A DNA stretch of 64,000 nt, taken from NCBI GenBank assembly GCA_034522175.1, contig JAXHLQ010000001.1, positions 1,178,001-1,242,000 on the forward strand, in the 5' to 3' direction. How positions within the stretch are numbered: position 1 is the stretch's first letter; each line of letters begins with the position of its first letter. The stretch is from JAIPDZ01 sp034522175. Lineage in GTDB: Bacteria; Desulfobacterota; DSM-4660; Desulfatiglandales; Desulfatiglandaceae. Shown here piece by piece: positions 17,690 through 24,780 of the stretch. Made by a program: the position numbers and the translations under genes. The notes below the pieces were generated by a model. The model searched no databases. It worked only from the letters and a program-made list of their open reading frames with translations, and was not told the DNA's origin.

Positions 17690-18099
17690 GCTGCATCCAA
17701 GCTCCTTCATCCACGCCACCGGATCATCCGTCCACCGCTGCGGATGCACCGTTATCATCACCTTATCCGGAAATCCGACCTCTGACTTCAGACCTCGGAC
17801 CTCTGCACTGAGGTTCTCATAGTGATACCCACCTCATGCCCCATCCCCGCAATCTCCCGAATAACCCCTTCATCCCAACTCTCCGGCACCGCCCGGAAAT
17901 AATACGTGGCCACAACCCCCATCCCATGTTCCAGCTTCGCCATTGCCAGCGCATTTTGCGGCAACAGATCCACATCGTGCCGCAGGAGGACTGTCTTGTA
18001 TCCCGGACTCTCGAAGAAACCGGCGATGGTTTGAAAGGAATAACCAGAAGCCTGTAAGGCCTCGAGGAGCCGTGTGTATGTCGACGGTGTAAAATCCAT
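17690..18099 (-). pseudogene. Polysaccharide deacetylase-like protein, internal deletion
   Basis: The N-terminal about 100 residues (MDFTPSTYTRLLEALQ.., KTVLLRHDVDLLPQNA with the HDVD metal motif, GVVATYYFR, REIAGMGHEVG) are followed, after a short repeat, by the C-terminal piece MITVHPQRWTDDPVAWMKELG at 17690-17765. The middle, including the metal-binding HxxxH, is deleted. The family removes N-acetyl groups from polysaccharides. The 3' end abuts a GGGGGACGTCC unit. Confidence 0.7.
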
Positions 18100-18193
18100 T
18101 TTCTGAGGGGGAAGAAGGGCTTGCCGGCACCCTGAGTTCAGGCTGGGGGATTGAACTTCACTGCACAAGGAGTAAGGCTATTACCCAAGAACA

Positions 18194-18649
18194 TCATATC
18201 TGGTCATACAATTTCACATTCTCATTGGACAGAAATGCATAAATGCATAGCGGCCCGCTTCCCGTCTGCCACACCCAGCCACCGATGGAAAGCATAAAAT
18301 CAGAGACGTCCCCATCCTGGCCGCCAGATTCAGTGTCTCCAGTCCTTTCCTGTCCAGTAAATTGAGCAATTTCTGCGAAGGACCACTGGGTCTTTTTACC
18401 AATTTCCCACTGGCGAACTGTCGACAAGCTGGTATTCAAAATGGAGGCCAGTACTGCCTGGCTAAGCCTGTTACGTTCTCGAATGGCCCGAATCTTTTCG
18501 GCGTCGTACGTTGGGACCTCTATGCTCAGGCAAAGAGCGTCGAATTCACGCATTTTCCGTTTGTCAATGAAGCCAAGGCGATGAAGGTCGGCTGCCGTCT
18601 CATGCACCGCTTCCAAAATAGGACTCTTGGCCTTATTTTTGCTGCTCAT
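18194..18649 (-). pseudogene. HTH antitoxin, copy B, frameshifted
   Basis: Same antitoxin as 3831-4151: MSSKNKAKSPILEAVHE.., LSQAVLASILNTSLSTVRQWEIGKK. Here two bases are missing just after AAAAAGACC compared with copy A, so the tail becomes TQWSFAEIAQFTG.. and runs on to 18194. The lesion differs from that of copy A, so the two antitoxins were inactivated independently. The DNA-binding helix is preserved. Confidence 0.8.
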
Positions 18650-19014
18650 AACAAATCTCCTGCAATGAACCGTCTCCAACCGCTTCGTCGAGTTGTCCTG
18701 GGGACATACCGAGAAGTTGGCCGGCAATGATACGCAACCCCTGCAATTCCTCGGCTGTGATATTGGCACGCACATTCTTCTCAAACCCGAACAAGAAAAA
18801 CCACCGATCACGTTTGTTTGTGGCTACCATGTGTTCGAGCGCCGCCACTCTTTCCCTTCCCGGGCAAGGCGATACGCTTCTTAACAACGCCGCCACCAAG
18901 GTTGGCATCGATGAGCCCTTTCTCCATCTCATCAACCGCCTGACACAATGACCCATCAGAAAGCCCGGCCTTGCGAAACCAGCGAGAAAAATATCGGGTC
19001 TTGAAAGAGCGCAT
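18633..19014 (-). pseudogene. RelE/HigB-like toxin, copy B, frameshifted
   Basis: Starts MRSFKTRYFSRWFRKAGLSDGSLCQAVDEMEKGLIDANLGG and continues in another frame from ATNKRDRWFFLFGFEKN to the C-terminus. One extra base near 18830 (CACATGG versus CACTGG in copy A) breaks the frame after GGART. It is about 95% similar in protein to copy A and lies in opposite orientation. Confidence 0.8.
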
Positions 19015-19292
19015 TACATTTAAACTATAACACTAAGTGTACCGAATCGCAAGTTAATTCTCTCATCCTGCCGCCGCGGGCGTCATCCAATTCATCCCCT
19101 GTTCCCCTCTGACATCCGACATCTGTCTTTACCCGACATCCCAACGCTCCAGGCTTCGCCTGGCGCGACCGACCGCTGACCTCCCTCCACCCACCTCTCC
19201 CGCAGCCAGCCCTATATTCGTGAAATTCGCGAAATTCGTGGTCAAAAACAAAAGTCCGGATGTCCCCCATTCTCACACAGCCCTAAAATTGA

Positions 19293-19321
19293 TTGACGTC
19301 AGTATGATTTGATATTATTCT
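19293..19321 (+). promoter_or_regulatory. Predicted sigma-70 promoter of TA operon
   Basis: TTGACG (19293-19298) and TATTCT (19316-19321) are separated by 17 bp, about 45 bp upstream of the antitoxin start at 19368. The surrounding DNA is AT-rich, unlike the repeat DNA to its left. AAGGAGC at 19355 is the ribosome site. 19025-19290 is repeat DNA with no gene. Confidence 0.45.
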
Positions 19322-19367
19322 CTTTACACAAGTACCATTCCAAAATAATCGTCTAAGGAGCGTTCAT

Positions 19368-19604
19368 ATGACCCAACAGGTTTGTTATAGAGACACGCAG
19401 GGAGATATTCTCCAGCTTTTGGACAAAGTGCTCAGCACAGGCCTGCCTGTTGAGATTGAGAGAAAAGGGCAACGCCTGGTGATTAGCCCTGCCGAAAAGC
19501 GTAGAGAATTGGCTTACTTAGAAAACCACCCAGATTTTGTTGTCGGGAATCCGGATGATCTCGTTCATGTAGACTGGTCTTCTGACTGGAATCCTGAATT
19601 ATGA
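19368..19604 (+). CDS. Phd/YefM-like antitoxin (VapB partner)
   Basis: A 78-residue protein: QVCYRDTQGDILQLLDKVLSTGLPVEIERKGQRLVISP, the Phd/YefM-like DNA-binding fold, then an acidic toxin-binding tail ending WSSDWNPEL. It overlaps the PIN-toxin start by four bases (ATGA). Complete and preceded by a good ribosome site. Confidence 0.8.
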   Translation: MTQQVCYRDTQGDILQLLDKVLSTGLPVEIERKGQRLVISPAEKRRELAYLENHPDFVVGNPDDLVHVDWSSDWNPEL

Positions 19605-19978
19605 TTTATCTCGATACCCATGTTATTTTGTGGTTGTATCTCCGCAAGGGAGAAGGTCTGAGTGACCGGGCACGAGAACTGATAGAATATGAGGATCTTG
19701 TTCTCATTTCTCCCATGGTTTTGTTAGAGCTGGATTATTTACATGAGATTGGCCGCACGACAGTCGGTTCATCTCAGGTGTTCGACTATCTTCATCAACG
19801 ACTGGGCCTTCAGATATGCCAGAAGGCTTTTATGGATGTCGTCCGGAAGGCATCCCAGTTGTCATGGACACGAGATCCTTTTGATCGGATGATTACCGCC
19901 CAGTCCGCAATAGACCGAAACACCTTAATAACAAAGGATAAGATTATCCGGAAGAACTACGATCACGCAGTCTGGTAA
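19601..19978 (+). CDS. vapC: PIN-domain toxin (VapC family)
   Basis: A 125-residue PIN protein with MIYLDTHVILWLYL (first acidic residue D5), LLELDYLHEIG (Glu), and TRDPFDRMITAQSAIDRNTLITKDKII (the DPFDRMI motif and final Asp). VapC toxins cut tRNA or rRNA. It is coupled to the antitoxin at 19368. All motifs are present, so this looks like one of the few intact TA modules here. Confidence 0.88.
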   Translation: MIYLDTHVILWLYLRKGEGLSDRARELIEYEDLVLISPMVLLELDYLHEIGRTTVGSSQVFDYLHQRLGLQICQKAFMDVVRKASQLSWTRDPFDRMITAQSAIDRNTLITKDKIIRKNYDHAVW

Positions 19979-20022
19979 GCCAGACGGACACCATCCCTCG
20001 TATCCTAAAGGAGAGACAATTA

Positions 20023-20280
20023 ATGAAAACCATGATCAAAGCCATCGGGAAACGCGGTCAAGTGGCCCTGGGCAAAGAATATGCAGGCAAGAAAGCCCTC
20101 ATTGAAAAGGTGGATACCGGCGTATGGCTGATCAAGCTGGGGGAATTTATTCCGGACAATGAGCGGTGGCTCACGCAACCTAAAGTCGAAACAGACCTTG
20201 ACGAGGCCATTGACTGGGCTGAAAATCATCCTCCGGAATCGTCCGATATGGAAGCGCTGGAGGCGCGTGTTCACTCATGA
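20023..20280 (+). CDS. Antitoxin of RelE-like pair
   Basis: An 85-residue protein: MIKAIGKRGQVALGKEYAGKKALIEKVDTGVWLIKLGEFIPDNERWL, an AbrB-like strand pattern, then an acidic tail (DLDEAIDWAENHPPESSDMEALEARV). AAAGGAGAG lies before the ATG. Its stop overlaps the toxin start by four bases. Confidence 0.7.
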   Translation: MKTMIKAIGKRGQVALGKEYAGKKALIEKVDTGVWLIKLGEFIPDNERWLTQPKVETDLDEAIDWAENHPPESSDMEALEARVHS

Positions 20281-20594
20281 TCCAGGAGCGTGAGGATTCT
20301 CTTCTGCTGGACCTCAACAACCCTGTATTTCAAAGACAGTTTTTCTCTCTTCAGAAATCCGCACAGGTATCCATCCTGTCCACATTTCGGAAATTGCTGA
20401 GAATGACATGGGAGCAGGTCCATGCCGACCCCGGTCTGAAGTGGGAAACAATTTTTTCTCGAAAAGGCCCTCATGGCGATAGGCTTTACAGTTTTCGGAT
20501 TGGAAAGGGGTTTCGTGGCGTAGCTTACCGAGAAGGGAACTGAATGCGGATCCTGTCTCTGCACCCGGACCATGATTCTGCCTATAAGGCCTGA
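20277..20594 (+). pseudogene. RelE-like toxin with in-frame TGA near its end
   Basis: Residues 1-88 read QKSAQVSILSTFRKLLRMTWEQVHAD.., WETIFSRKGPHGDRLYSFRIGKGFRGVAYREGN, then TGA at 20541. In the same frame the reading continues MRILSLHPDHDSAYKA and stops at 20592. The family normally ends AYR(D/E)Gx-W/F-RxLSLHPDHDSAY, so TGA most likely replaced a TGG (Trp) codon. The lost tail contains conserved His and Asp residues, so the toxin is probably inactive. Confidence 0.75.
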
Positions 20595-20599
20595 TGATT

Positions 20600-20960
20600 C
20601 CCCTCACTTGGTGGATTTCACCTCGCCACCCATCCCTCCGTCCCTTAGTCCCTCCGTCCCTCAGTCCATCCCTTCCCTCCGACCTCTGACCTCCGACCTC
20701 GGACCTCTGTCCTTTCCCTCTCTGCGCCTCTGCGCCTCTGCGCGAGACTATTCCGACTCAACTCCACCTGAAACGGCTAACCGGCACCCACAGATTTCTC
20801 AGATGGCCACAGATTATGTTTAGTCCTCTCCTTTATGCCTTCATCTGTGTAACTCTGTGCCTGCCCTGCCTGCCCAGTTAAACCCTCCTTTGCTTCTTGT
20901 TTAACCAGGGTGAAACCTTCTTGCCCTCGTTTCACCGGGGTCATCTGTGGATTTATTTGT
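20600..20960 (+). repeat. Tandem TCCCTCCGTCCC / CTCTGACCTC / CTGCGCC words and palindromic elements
   Basis: No gene is seen. The stretch strings together CCTCCGTCCCTCAGTCC, TCCGACCTCTGACC and CTCTGCGCCTCTGCGC words, then a CAGATTTCTCAGATGGCCACAGATT string. It ends with CCTGCCCAGTTAAAC..GTTTAACCAGGG and GTGAAACC..GTTTCACCGGGG (about 20868-20942). Confidence 0.75.
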
Positions 20961-21030
20961 TTTGCCCGATTTTTCTTGCTGGAAACGTCAAAGTTGTCTA
21001 AGATGCTGAAATCAATGAATACGATTGACG

Positions 21031-21321
21031 ATGAACACCATCCACCATGCGAAATTAGCGGAGGGCAAACCCATGCCGGAAATGATCAACTATCTCCAAT
21101 CCCTCGTTCGTGAAACCCACATGCCCGAGGCGGAAATTGTGGCGCGGGCGTTTCAAACGGGATTGCGCCAGTTGTGGCGCGAGCAGATCCTGGGCCGATA
21201 TCTTCGAGGGGAGATCAGCCGCGACAAGGCCATCACCCTTACCGGCATCGACTATGTGGAGCTGGCGGAGCGTCAGCGCGACGCCATGATGGAGGACCTG
21301 GCGTGGGCCATGGGGAACTGA
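21031..21321 (+). CDS. UPF0175/RHH-like antitoxin of PIN pair
   Basis: About 96 residues: PEMINYLQSLVRETHMPEAEIVARAFQTGLRQLWREQILGRYLRGEISRDKAITLTGIDYVELAERQRDAMMEDLAWAM. The repeated short helices and the EISRDKAITLTG helix-turn-helix-like segment match antitoxins found before DUF3368/PIN toxins. The toxin start lies inside its 3' end. Confidence 0.75.
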   Translation: MNTIHHAKLAEGKPMPEMINYLQSLVRETHMPEAEIVARAFQTGLRQLWREQILGRYLRGEISRDKAITLTGIDYVELAERQRDAMMEDLAWAMGN

Positions 21322-21821
21322 CGGCGGTTCTGGATGCCGGGCCGCTCATTCATCTACTGGAAATCGGATGTCTTCAGTTCCTGAATCGTTTTGATGTGTT
21401 ACATCTCCCCGACGCCGTCTGGCTTGAAACCGTGGGGCAAGGCCGGTTGGCGCAAACCGACTTGTCCGTTCTGAATAATATCCAAAGACACGCCATCAAT
21501 GCACCGGAAGTTGAGCAGTTTATAAGAGAGAAAAACCTCTCGGCACTTCACTCAGGTGATCAGGAATGCCTTTTCGTTTGCCTGGAGCAGCGAATACCGA
21601 TTCTTTTGACCGATGATATGGCACTTCGAACTGCTGCAGGACGATTCAATGTTATCCCAGTTGGTTCACTGGGTGTTGTGGTAGCGGCATTCAAGGGGGG
21701 AAAAATTTCTCTGGAACAAGCCGAAGGTTACATCGGCGATCTGTATGACGTGAGCAGTCTCTTCGTTACAAGGGCAATCGCCGAATTGGCCATAGAGCAG
21801 CTCCGCTCATCAGCCAAATAA
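21303..21821 (+). CDS. PIN-domain toxin (DUF3368-like)
   Basis: Translation from the GTG at 21303 is favoured because GGAGG lies seven bases upstream. About 172 residues: TAVLDAGPLIHLLEIGCLQFLNRF (first Asp), DAVWLETV, LSALHSGDQECLFVCLEQRIPILLTDDMALRTAA (GDQE and TDD acidic motifs) and GSLGVVVAAFKGGKISLEQAEGYI. This is the layout of the DUF3368 branch of PIN proteins. Intact. Confidence 0.85.
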   Translation: MGHGELTAVLDAGPLIHLLEIGCLQFLNRFDVLHLPDAVWLETVGQGRLAQTDLSVLNNIQRHAINAPEVEQFIREKNLSALHSGDQECLFVCLEQRIPILLTDDMALRTAAGRFNVIPVGSLGVVVAAFKGGKISLEQAEGYIGDLYDVSSLFVTRAIAELAIEQLRSSAK

Positions 21822-21974
21822 CAACCCGTATTCCGCCATTTGTTTCTGAACCCCAAATCCCCTGCCCTCTGCGCTTTGCCCTCGCGCCAAGCCGCCAAGC
21901 CACCAAGTTTTTTAACAACAAAAATCTTTTCTCTGCGCCTCTGCGCCTCTGCGCGAGAACCAAGGTTACAAAGG

Positions 21975-22138
21975 CGATGGCTCCAGCACCGTCCTTTTTA
22001 CCACCAGGTTAAAATCGTCCCGTGCGTGGGATGAAGTCGATTCAGACAGAGGTTCCGCACTGTAGGCCCATTTGATGAGTTTAATGTCGGGGCGCTGGTC
22101 CTGGCCGGCCGTGATTTCAATGCCCGTTATGCACCTCG
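21975..22138 (-). pseudogene. Metallophosphoesterase, C-terminal fragment
   Basis: The minus strand reads RCITGIEITAGQDQRPDIKLIKWAYSAEPL.. and DDFNLVVKRTVLE, matching the C-terminal about 50 residues of the gene at 35155-36102. It stops at the CTCGGA codons and is joined to a TCCGATGTCCGATGTC repeat (22140-22175). A further fragment is at 49265-49560. Confidence 0.75.
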
Positions 22139-22139
22139 G

Positions 22140-22300
22140 ATTTGTCCGATGTCCGATGTCAGATATCCGATGTCAGCGCTGCCACTGGCCGCCGAAGCGC
22201 CCAGTTTGATCAAACAAAAAACTGGGTTTGTGGCAAAGAGAATGAAAGAGCTTTCGTGGTGAACGGCGGACATCTGACCTCGGACATCGCCGATATCAGC
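22140..22300. repeat. CCGATGTC repeat flanking the four-helix-bundle gene
   Basis: GATGTCCGATGTCAGATATCC words at 22146-22180 and ACATCTGACCTCGGACATC at 22267-22290 bracket a short unknown stretch. The same words bracket the homologous gene at 49565-49610 and 50030-50100. Confidence 0.7.
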
Positions 22301-22449
22301 CTGGTTTAGTCAAGAAAGGTAGAGGGTTGTTCAGCATGGCGCCGAGCATCGATCCAACGGCACGGTTCTCTTCGGCCAGCCGGCTGTGACCTCCAGCATT
22401 CAGGTATTTGCAATCCAAAGCGTAGTCCAACCACGTGTCGGTCTCACCG

Positions 22450-22498
22450 CCTGCCCAGTGCAATAGACGAAGTCTCAGCGTAGCGCATTTCACCGGGG
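22450..22498 (-). mobile_element. Miniature palindromic element with empty-site counterpart
   Basis: A 49-bp insert starting CCTGCCCAGTG and ending TTTCACCGGGG lies between CTCACCG and TTCGCC. The paralogous gene at 49.8 kb reads CTCACCGTTTTCGCC with no insert. Flanks are near identical for more than 100 bp on either side, so this is a direct filled/empty comparison. Confidence 0.88.
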
Positions 22499-22566
22499 TT
22501 CGCCATCAGCATCCGTCAGCTTACTGATGAAATGAGCCTCATACCTGCGTTTGGACCAAGCTTCCT

Positions 22567-22969
22567 TTACCCTGTTAAATACGATTTGAGCCTGGTGTGA
22601 AGAAATCTCTTGCCGTTGTAAGTCTTGAAATAGCGTTCTCTTTTCAATGCATCTTCCTGTTTCAAACATGCCTCGTAATAAATCAGCTTCAAGGGCCTCC
22701 TGTCTCTGGTTGATTCTACAAGCCCTTTCTCATGTTGTTCAAACCCAGTCAAATGGCTTCGCCTGCACTTCGTGATTTAACCGGGCAGGTCGTAGCTTTA
22801 CCCCGTTAACTCAATAGGAATATCCCAGGTAGGACCAATTTATCAGAAAGTCCGAAAATGCGTTCACATTTTCAAGCCGATAGGCCAGTTAACCGGGGTT
22901 GAGGTCTTTCGTAAATCCAGAGTAAAAGTTACCATCAACCTCGCTTTGCAGCACATAAGTATAGTACAC
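22567..22969 (-). pseudogene. GIY-YIG nuclease, interrupted
   Basis: The GTG at 22969, behind GAGGAGG, starts YYTYVLQSEVDGNFYSGFTKDL (the GIY and YIG positions are TYV and YSG, with conserved Tyr). After an interruption, FEQHEKGLVESTRDRRPLKLIYYEACLKQEDALKRERYFKTYNGKRFLHTRLKSYLTG follows. Rejoined, it is about 83 residues, the normal size of small UvrC-like GIY-YIG proteins. Tyr, Arg-rich and KRERY motifs are present. The break lies between KDL and FEQH and is filled with two nested palindromic elements, so this copy is dead. Confidence 0.82.
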
Positions 22970-22999
22970 ACTTTGACCTCCTCAAGCTATTTAACAGGG
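22570..22999 (-). mobile_element. GIY-YIG element with CCCTGTTAAATA inverted repeats
   Basis: A perfect 12-bp inverted repeat (CCCTGTTAAATA at 22570-22581, complement at 22988-22999) bounds 430 bp that interrupt the four-helix-bundle gene between SVCANF and EAWSKRR. The interior encodes a small GIY-YIG nuclease whose final codons YLTG and stop (TATTTAACAGGGTAA) are the right arm itself. The termini are of the same type as the many 30-60 bp elements in this window (CCCCGTTAAA..TTTAACCGGGG). It is itself interrupted by two further elements at 22747-22898. I read it as the protein-coding long form of the family. Confidence 0.8.
22747..22898 (-). repeat. Two palindromic elements inside the GIY-YIG gene
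   Basis: One unit has arms CCCAGTCAAAT and ATTTAACCGGG (22745-22785). The other has arms CCCCGTTAACT (22801-22811) and AGTTAACCGGGG (22887-22898) around about 75 unrelated bases. They lie back to back within the nuclease gene. Confidence 0.8.
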
Positions 23000-23274
23000 C
23001 GGAAATTCGCACATACAGAACGGGAGGACCTACGAATCTGATCCACCAGCGAATATTTCTCCTCCACAGGCCAGCCTTTGCTCATCTGGAATATCTCCAT
23101 GGCAAGCGTATAAGCCTTCTGATACACCCTCAATTCTTTCGCCGACCTTACAGCCATTCCTTTCCCCTCCTTGCCGTGCCCTGATTCCCGCCTCCCACAC
23201 TGCCAGGAGTCAGGAATCAGTAGTCAGTAGTCCGCCTCCCGACTCCGGACCCCCGACCCCGGTCCCTCAATCCC

Positions 23275-23373
23275 TCACTTCCGTTCTGCTTCCTTTTCTT
23301 GCCGGCGTATAACCAGAGCGAAAATACCGGCAACAATTACCGCAGCAACAGCAATGCCAGCTACGATCTCCAT
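23275..23373 (-). CDS. Single-pass membrane micropeptide (32 aa)
   Basis: The product is a hydrophobic helix (MEIVAGIAVAAVIVAGIFALVI) followed by a charged tail RRQEKEAERK. It starts two bases after the stop of the membrane protein at 23376-23567. An equivalent pair (63-68 aa two-helix protein, then 32-34 aa micropeptide) occurs at 50766-51073, so the pair is a conserved unit. Function unknown; possible small membrane complex or membrane toxin. Confidence 0.6.
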   Translation of the reverse strand: MEIVAGIAVAAVIVAGIFALVIRRQEKEAERK

Positions 23374-23375
23374 AC

Positions 23376-23567
23376 TCAACTCTCCTTATCTTTGGGCGTT
23401 ATATAATAGGCGATTGCAATCAATCCAAATGAAGCCACACATGATACAACACTTGCTGCCATGTTCACATCCGTAACCACAAATGACCCAACTGCCGTTG
23501 TCGTCAGCAGATATTTCGCCACATCAAAAAAGACGCTCCCCAGTGCCTTTCTCCGCTCCCGATTCAT
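23376..23567 (-). CDS. Small two-helix membrane protein (DUF6722-like)
   Basis: About 63 residues from the ATG at 23567: RKALGSVFFDVAKYLLTTTAVGSF, then MAASVVSCVASFGLIAIAYYI and a charged end TPKDKES. Reading further upstream only adds repeat-encoded Gly/Arg residues, so this ATG is the likely start. It resembles the 68-residue protein at 50766. It is followed by the 32-aa peptide at 23275-23373, probably co-translated. Confidence 0.65.
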   Translation of the reverse strand: MNRERRKALGSVFFDVAKYLLTTTAVGSFVVTDVNMAASVVSCVASFGLIAIAYYITPKDKES

Positions 23568-23731
23568 CGTACCTCCCTGCCCCTTTCTTTTCCCAGCTCC
23601 GCCTCCTGACTCCTGACCCCTGATCCCTGACCTCCGCCCCCCGACCCCTGACTTCCTGCCCGCTGACTCCCGACCCCCGACCCCCGGCCCTTCCTTCCTT
23701 CGTTCTCTCTCTGTAAGAACTCCAAAGTTAT

Positions 23732-24022
23732 TCAATTATTGAAGGACGTCCCCCAACTCGTCAAATCAGCCAACCGAATGTTTCTTATCACACCTCGAGC
23801 GTGAAATTCTTTACCCGCCCTTGTTGGAATCATGATATTAAATTCATCCATGGATACAACCCCAGATGCATCCAGTATCTCCATTTCAAGCGGCAAGCCT
23901 TTTCCATCCAAATGAAGGATGATCCCTTCTTTCAGATCAATGGAATCAACTGGCGTTCCCTCCTTGAATTCAATCACCAGAACATCTGCCTCATCCGAAT
24001 ATTTTATCTTCAAAGCCCCCAC
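23732..24022 (-). CDS. DUF2283 domain protein, tail from repeat
   Basis: Residues 1-60 are DUF2283: IKYSDEADVLVIEFKEGTPVDSIDLKEGIILHLDGKGLPLEMEILDAS. The last residues (TSWGTSFNN) are encoded by the start of a GGGGGACGTCC unit that ends the gene. It is third in a run with 24332-24550 and 23991-24335, overlapping the latter by 32 bp. Confidence 0.7.
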   Translation of the reverse strand: MGALKIKYSDEADVLVIEFKEGTPVDSIDLKEGIILHLDGKGLPLEMEILDASGVVSMDEFNIMIPTRAGKEFHARGVIRNIRLADLTSWGTSFNN

Positions 24023-24335
24023 CTCCTTGATAATATCTGCCCTTATACGGGAAATATACAGTCACCAATGGAGGAATCATATCCTCATATTCATAGATTG
24101 CTCTTAAGACATGCTCACCATAGCATCGATGGGCAATGAACCTGTTGTGATGTCCTGTCAACACCTCTTCGGGGTTCAGCAACGTCTCCCCCACAATATC
24201 AGGGCTAAGCTCCCATTTGGCCATTCGTTCCATGGCATGAGTAAGAAACAGAATAGTAGCCCTCTTGTCCATCACCTGAAACGTAAAAACCTTGCCCTTT
24301 GGATGGGATTCTGTGCTAACGATAACGGACTTCAA
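23991..24335 (-). CDS. DUF4258-like putative toxin
   Basis: A protein of about 114 residues from a TTG start: FTFQVMDKRATILFLTHAMERMAKWELSPDIVGETLLNPEEVLTGHHNRFIAHRCYGEHVLRAIYEYEDMIPPLVTVYFPYKGRYYQGGG. The ATILFLTHAxERMxxW..S-x-x-V-x-E-T-L and final Y-F-P-Y-K-x-R-Y-Y features fit DUF4258-like nucleases. A DUF2283 gene follows and a HicB-like gene precedes. Confidence 0.65.
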   Translation of the reverse strand: MKSVIVSTESHPKGKVFTFQVMDKRATILFLTHAMERMAKWELSPDIVGETLLNPEEVLTGHHNRFIAHRCYGEHVLRAIYEYEDMIPPLVTVYFPYKGRYYQGGGGFEDKIFG

Positions 24336-24550
24336 TTAAAATTCCTCGTTTCATCCAAACCAGCCGATTGAAGAAATTCTGATAGCCTACCCTGCTTTTC
24401 AGCCTCTTCAAGGTGAATCACGATAACCTCTCTCAAGTTACTCTTGGCCTGCTCAACGGAATGCCCGCAGGAAGGAATATCCAATTCAGGACAATAAGCC
24501 TCATACATATTCCCCTCCCGCCATAATTCTTCTGTGAGTCTCAGATTCAT
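24332..24550 (-). CDS. hicB: HicB-like antitoxin
   Basis: A 72-residue protein: LTEELWREGNMYEAYCPELDIPSCGHSVEQAKSNLREVIVIHLEEAEKQG, the degenerate RNase-H fold of HicB. No C-terminal DNA-binding extension is present. The gene that follows is DUF4258-like rather than HicA, so the HicB may be an orphan or the partnership has changed. Confidence 0.75.
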   Translation of the reverse strand: MNLRLTEELWREGNMYEAYCPELDIPSCGHSVEQAKSNLREVIVIHLEEAEKQGRLSEFLQSAGLDETRNFN

Positions 24551-24722
24551 ATTCTACCCCACTTTCGTATTCATTTTCAAATGGTTACCTGGTTACGGAC
24601 CCTGAAATAGGATTTCCGGTTCCCGATTCCGCTCAACAGCTTATCAGCTTATCAGCTCAACAGCTATTCACTCTTTGCCCCCTGCCCCCTGCTCTTTGCC
24701 TCATCATCTGCGTCCATCTGCG

Positions 24723-24755
24723 CCTGCCCCGTAGCTCCGGTAGATGGTACTGGGG
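24723..24755 (+). repeat. CCTGCCCCGTA..TACTGGGG element in ATCTGCG string
   Basis: A 33-bp insert between CATCTGCG and TAATCTGTGGATC. Removing it restores the common string ATCTGCGTAATCTGTGGAT. Identical boundaries are seen at 57150-57182. 24551-24722 is other repeat DNA. Confidence 0.8.
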
Positions 24756-24780
24756 TAATCTGTGGATCAGCTTTCAGCTT

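Larger units (their letters stand above)
22296..23157 (-). pseudogene. Four-helix-bundle (23S-IVP type) gene in three pieces
   Basis: Piece 1 (23157-23000): MAVRSAKELRVYQKAYTLAMEIFQMSK.., SLVDQIRRSSRSVCANF. Piece 2 (22569-22499): EAWSKRRYEAHFISKLTDADGE. Piece 3 (22449-22296): GETDTWLDYALDCKYLNAGGHSRLAEENRAVGSMLGAMLNNPL. The uninterrupted homologue is at 49621-50007. Two insertions split it: the 430-bp GIY-YIG element at 22570-22999 and a 49-bp miniature element at 22450-22498, both with CCC..GGG ends. IVP proteins are encoded in 23S rRNA intervening sequences and at free-standing loci; their function is unclear. Confidence 0.85.

Noticed and set aside
20541..20543. TGA as a selenocysteine codon in the RelE-like toxin.
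   Set aside because: RelE toxins are not selenoproteins and the expected residue is Trp or an aromatic; no SECIS-like hairpin is evident immediately downstream.
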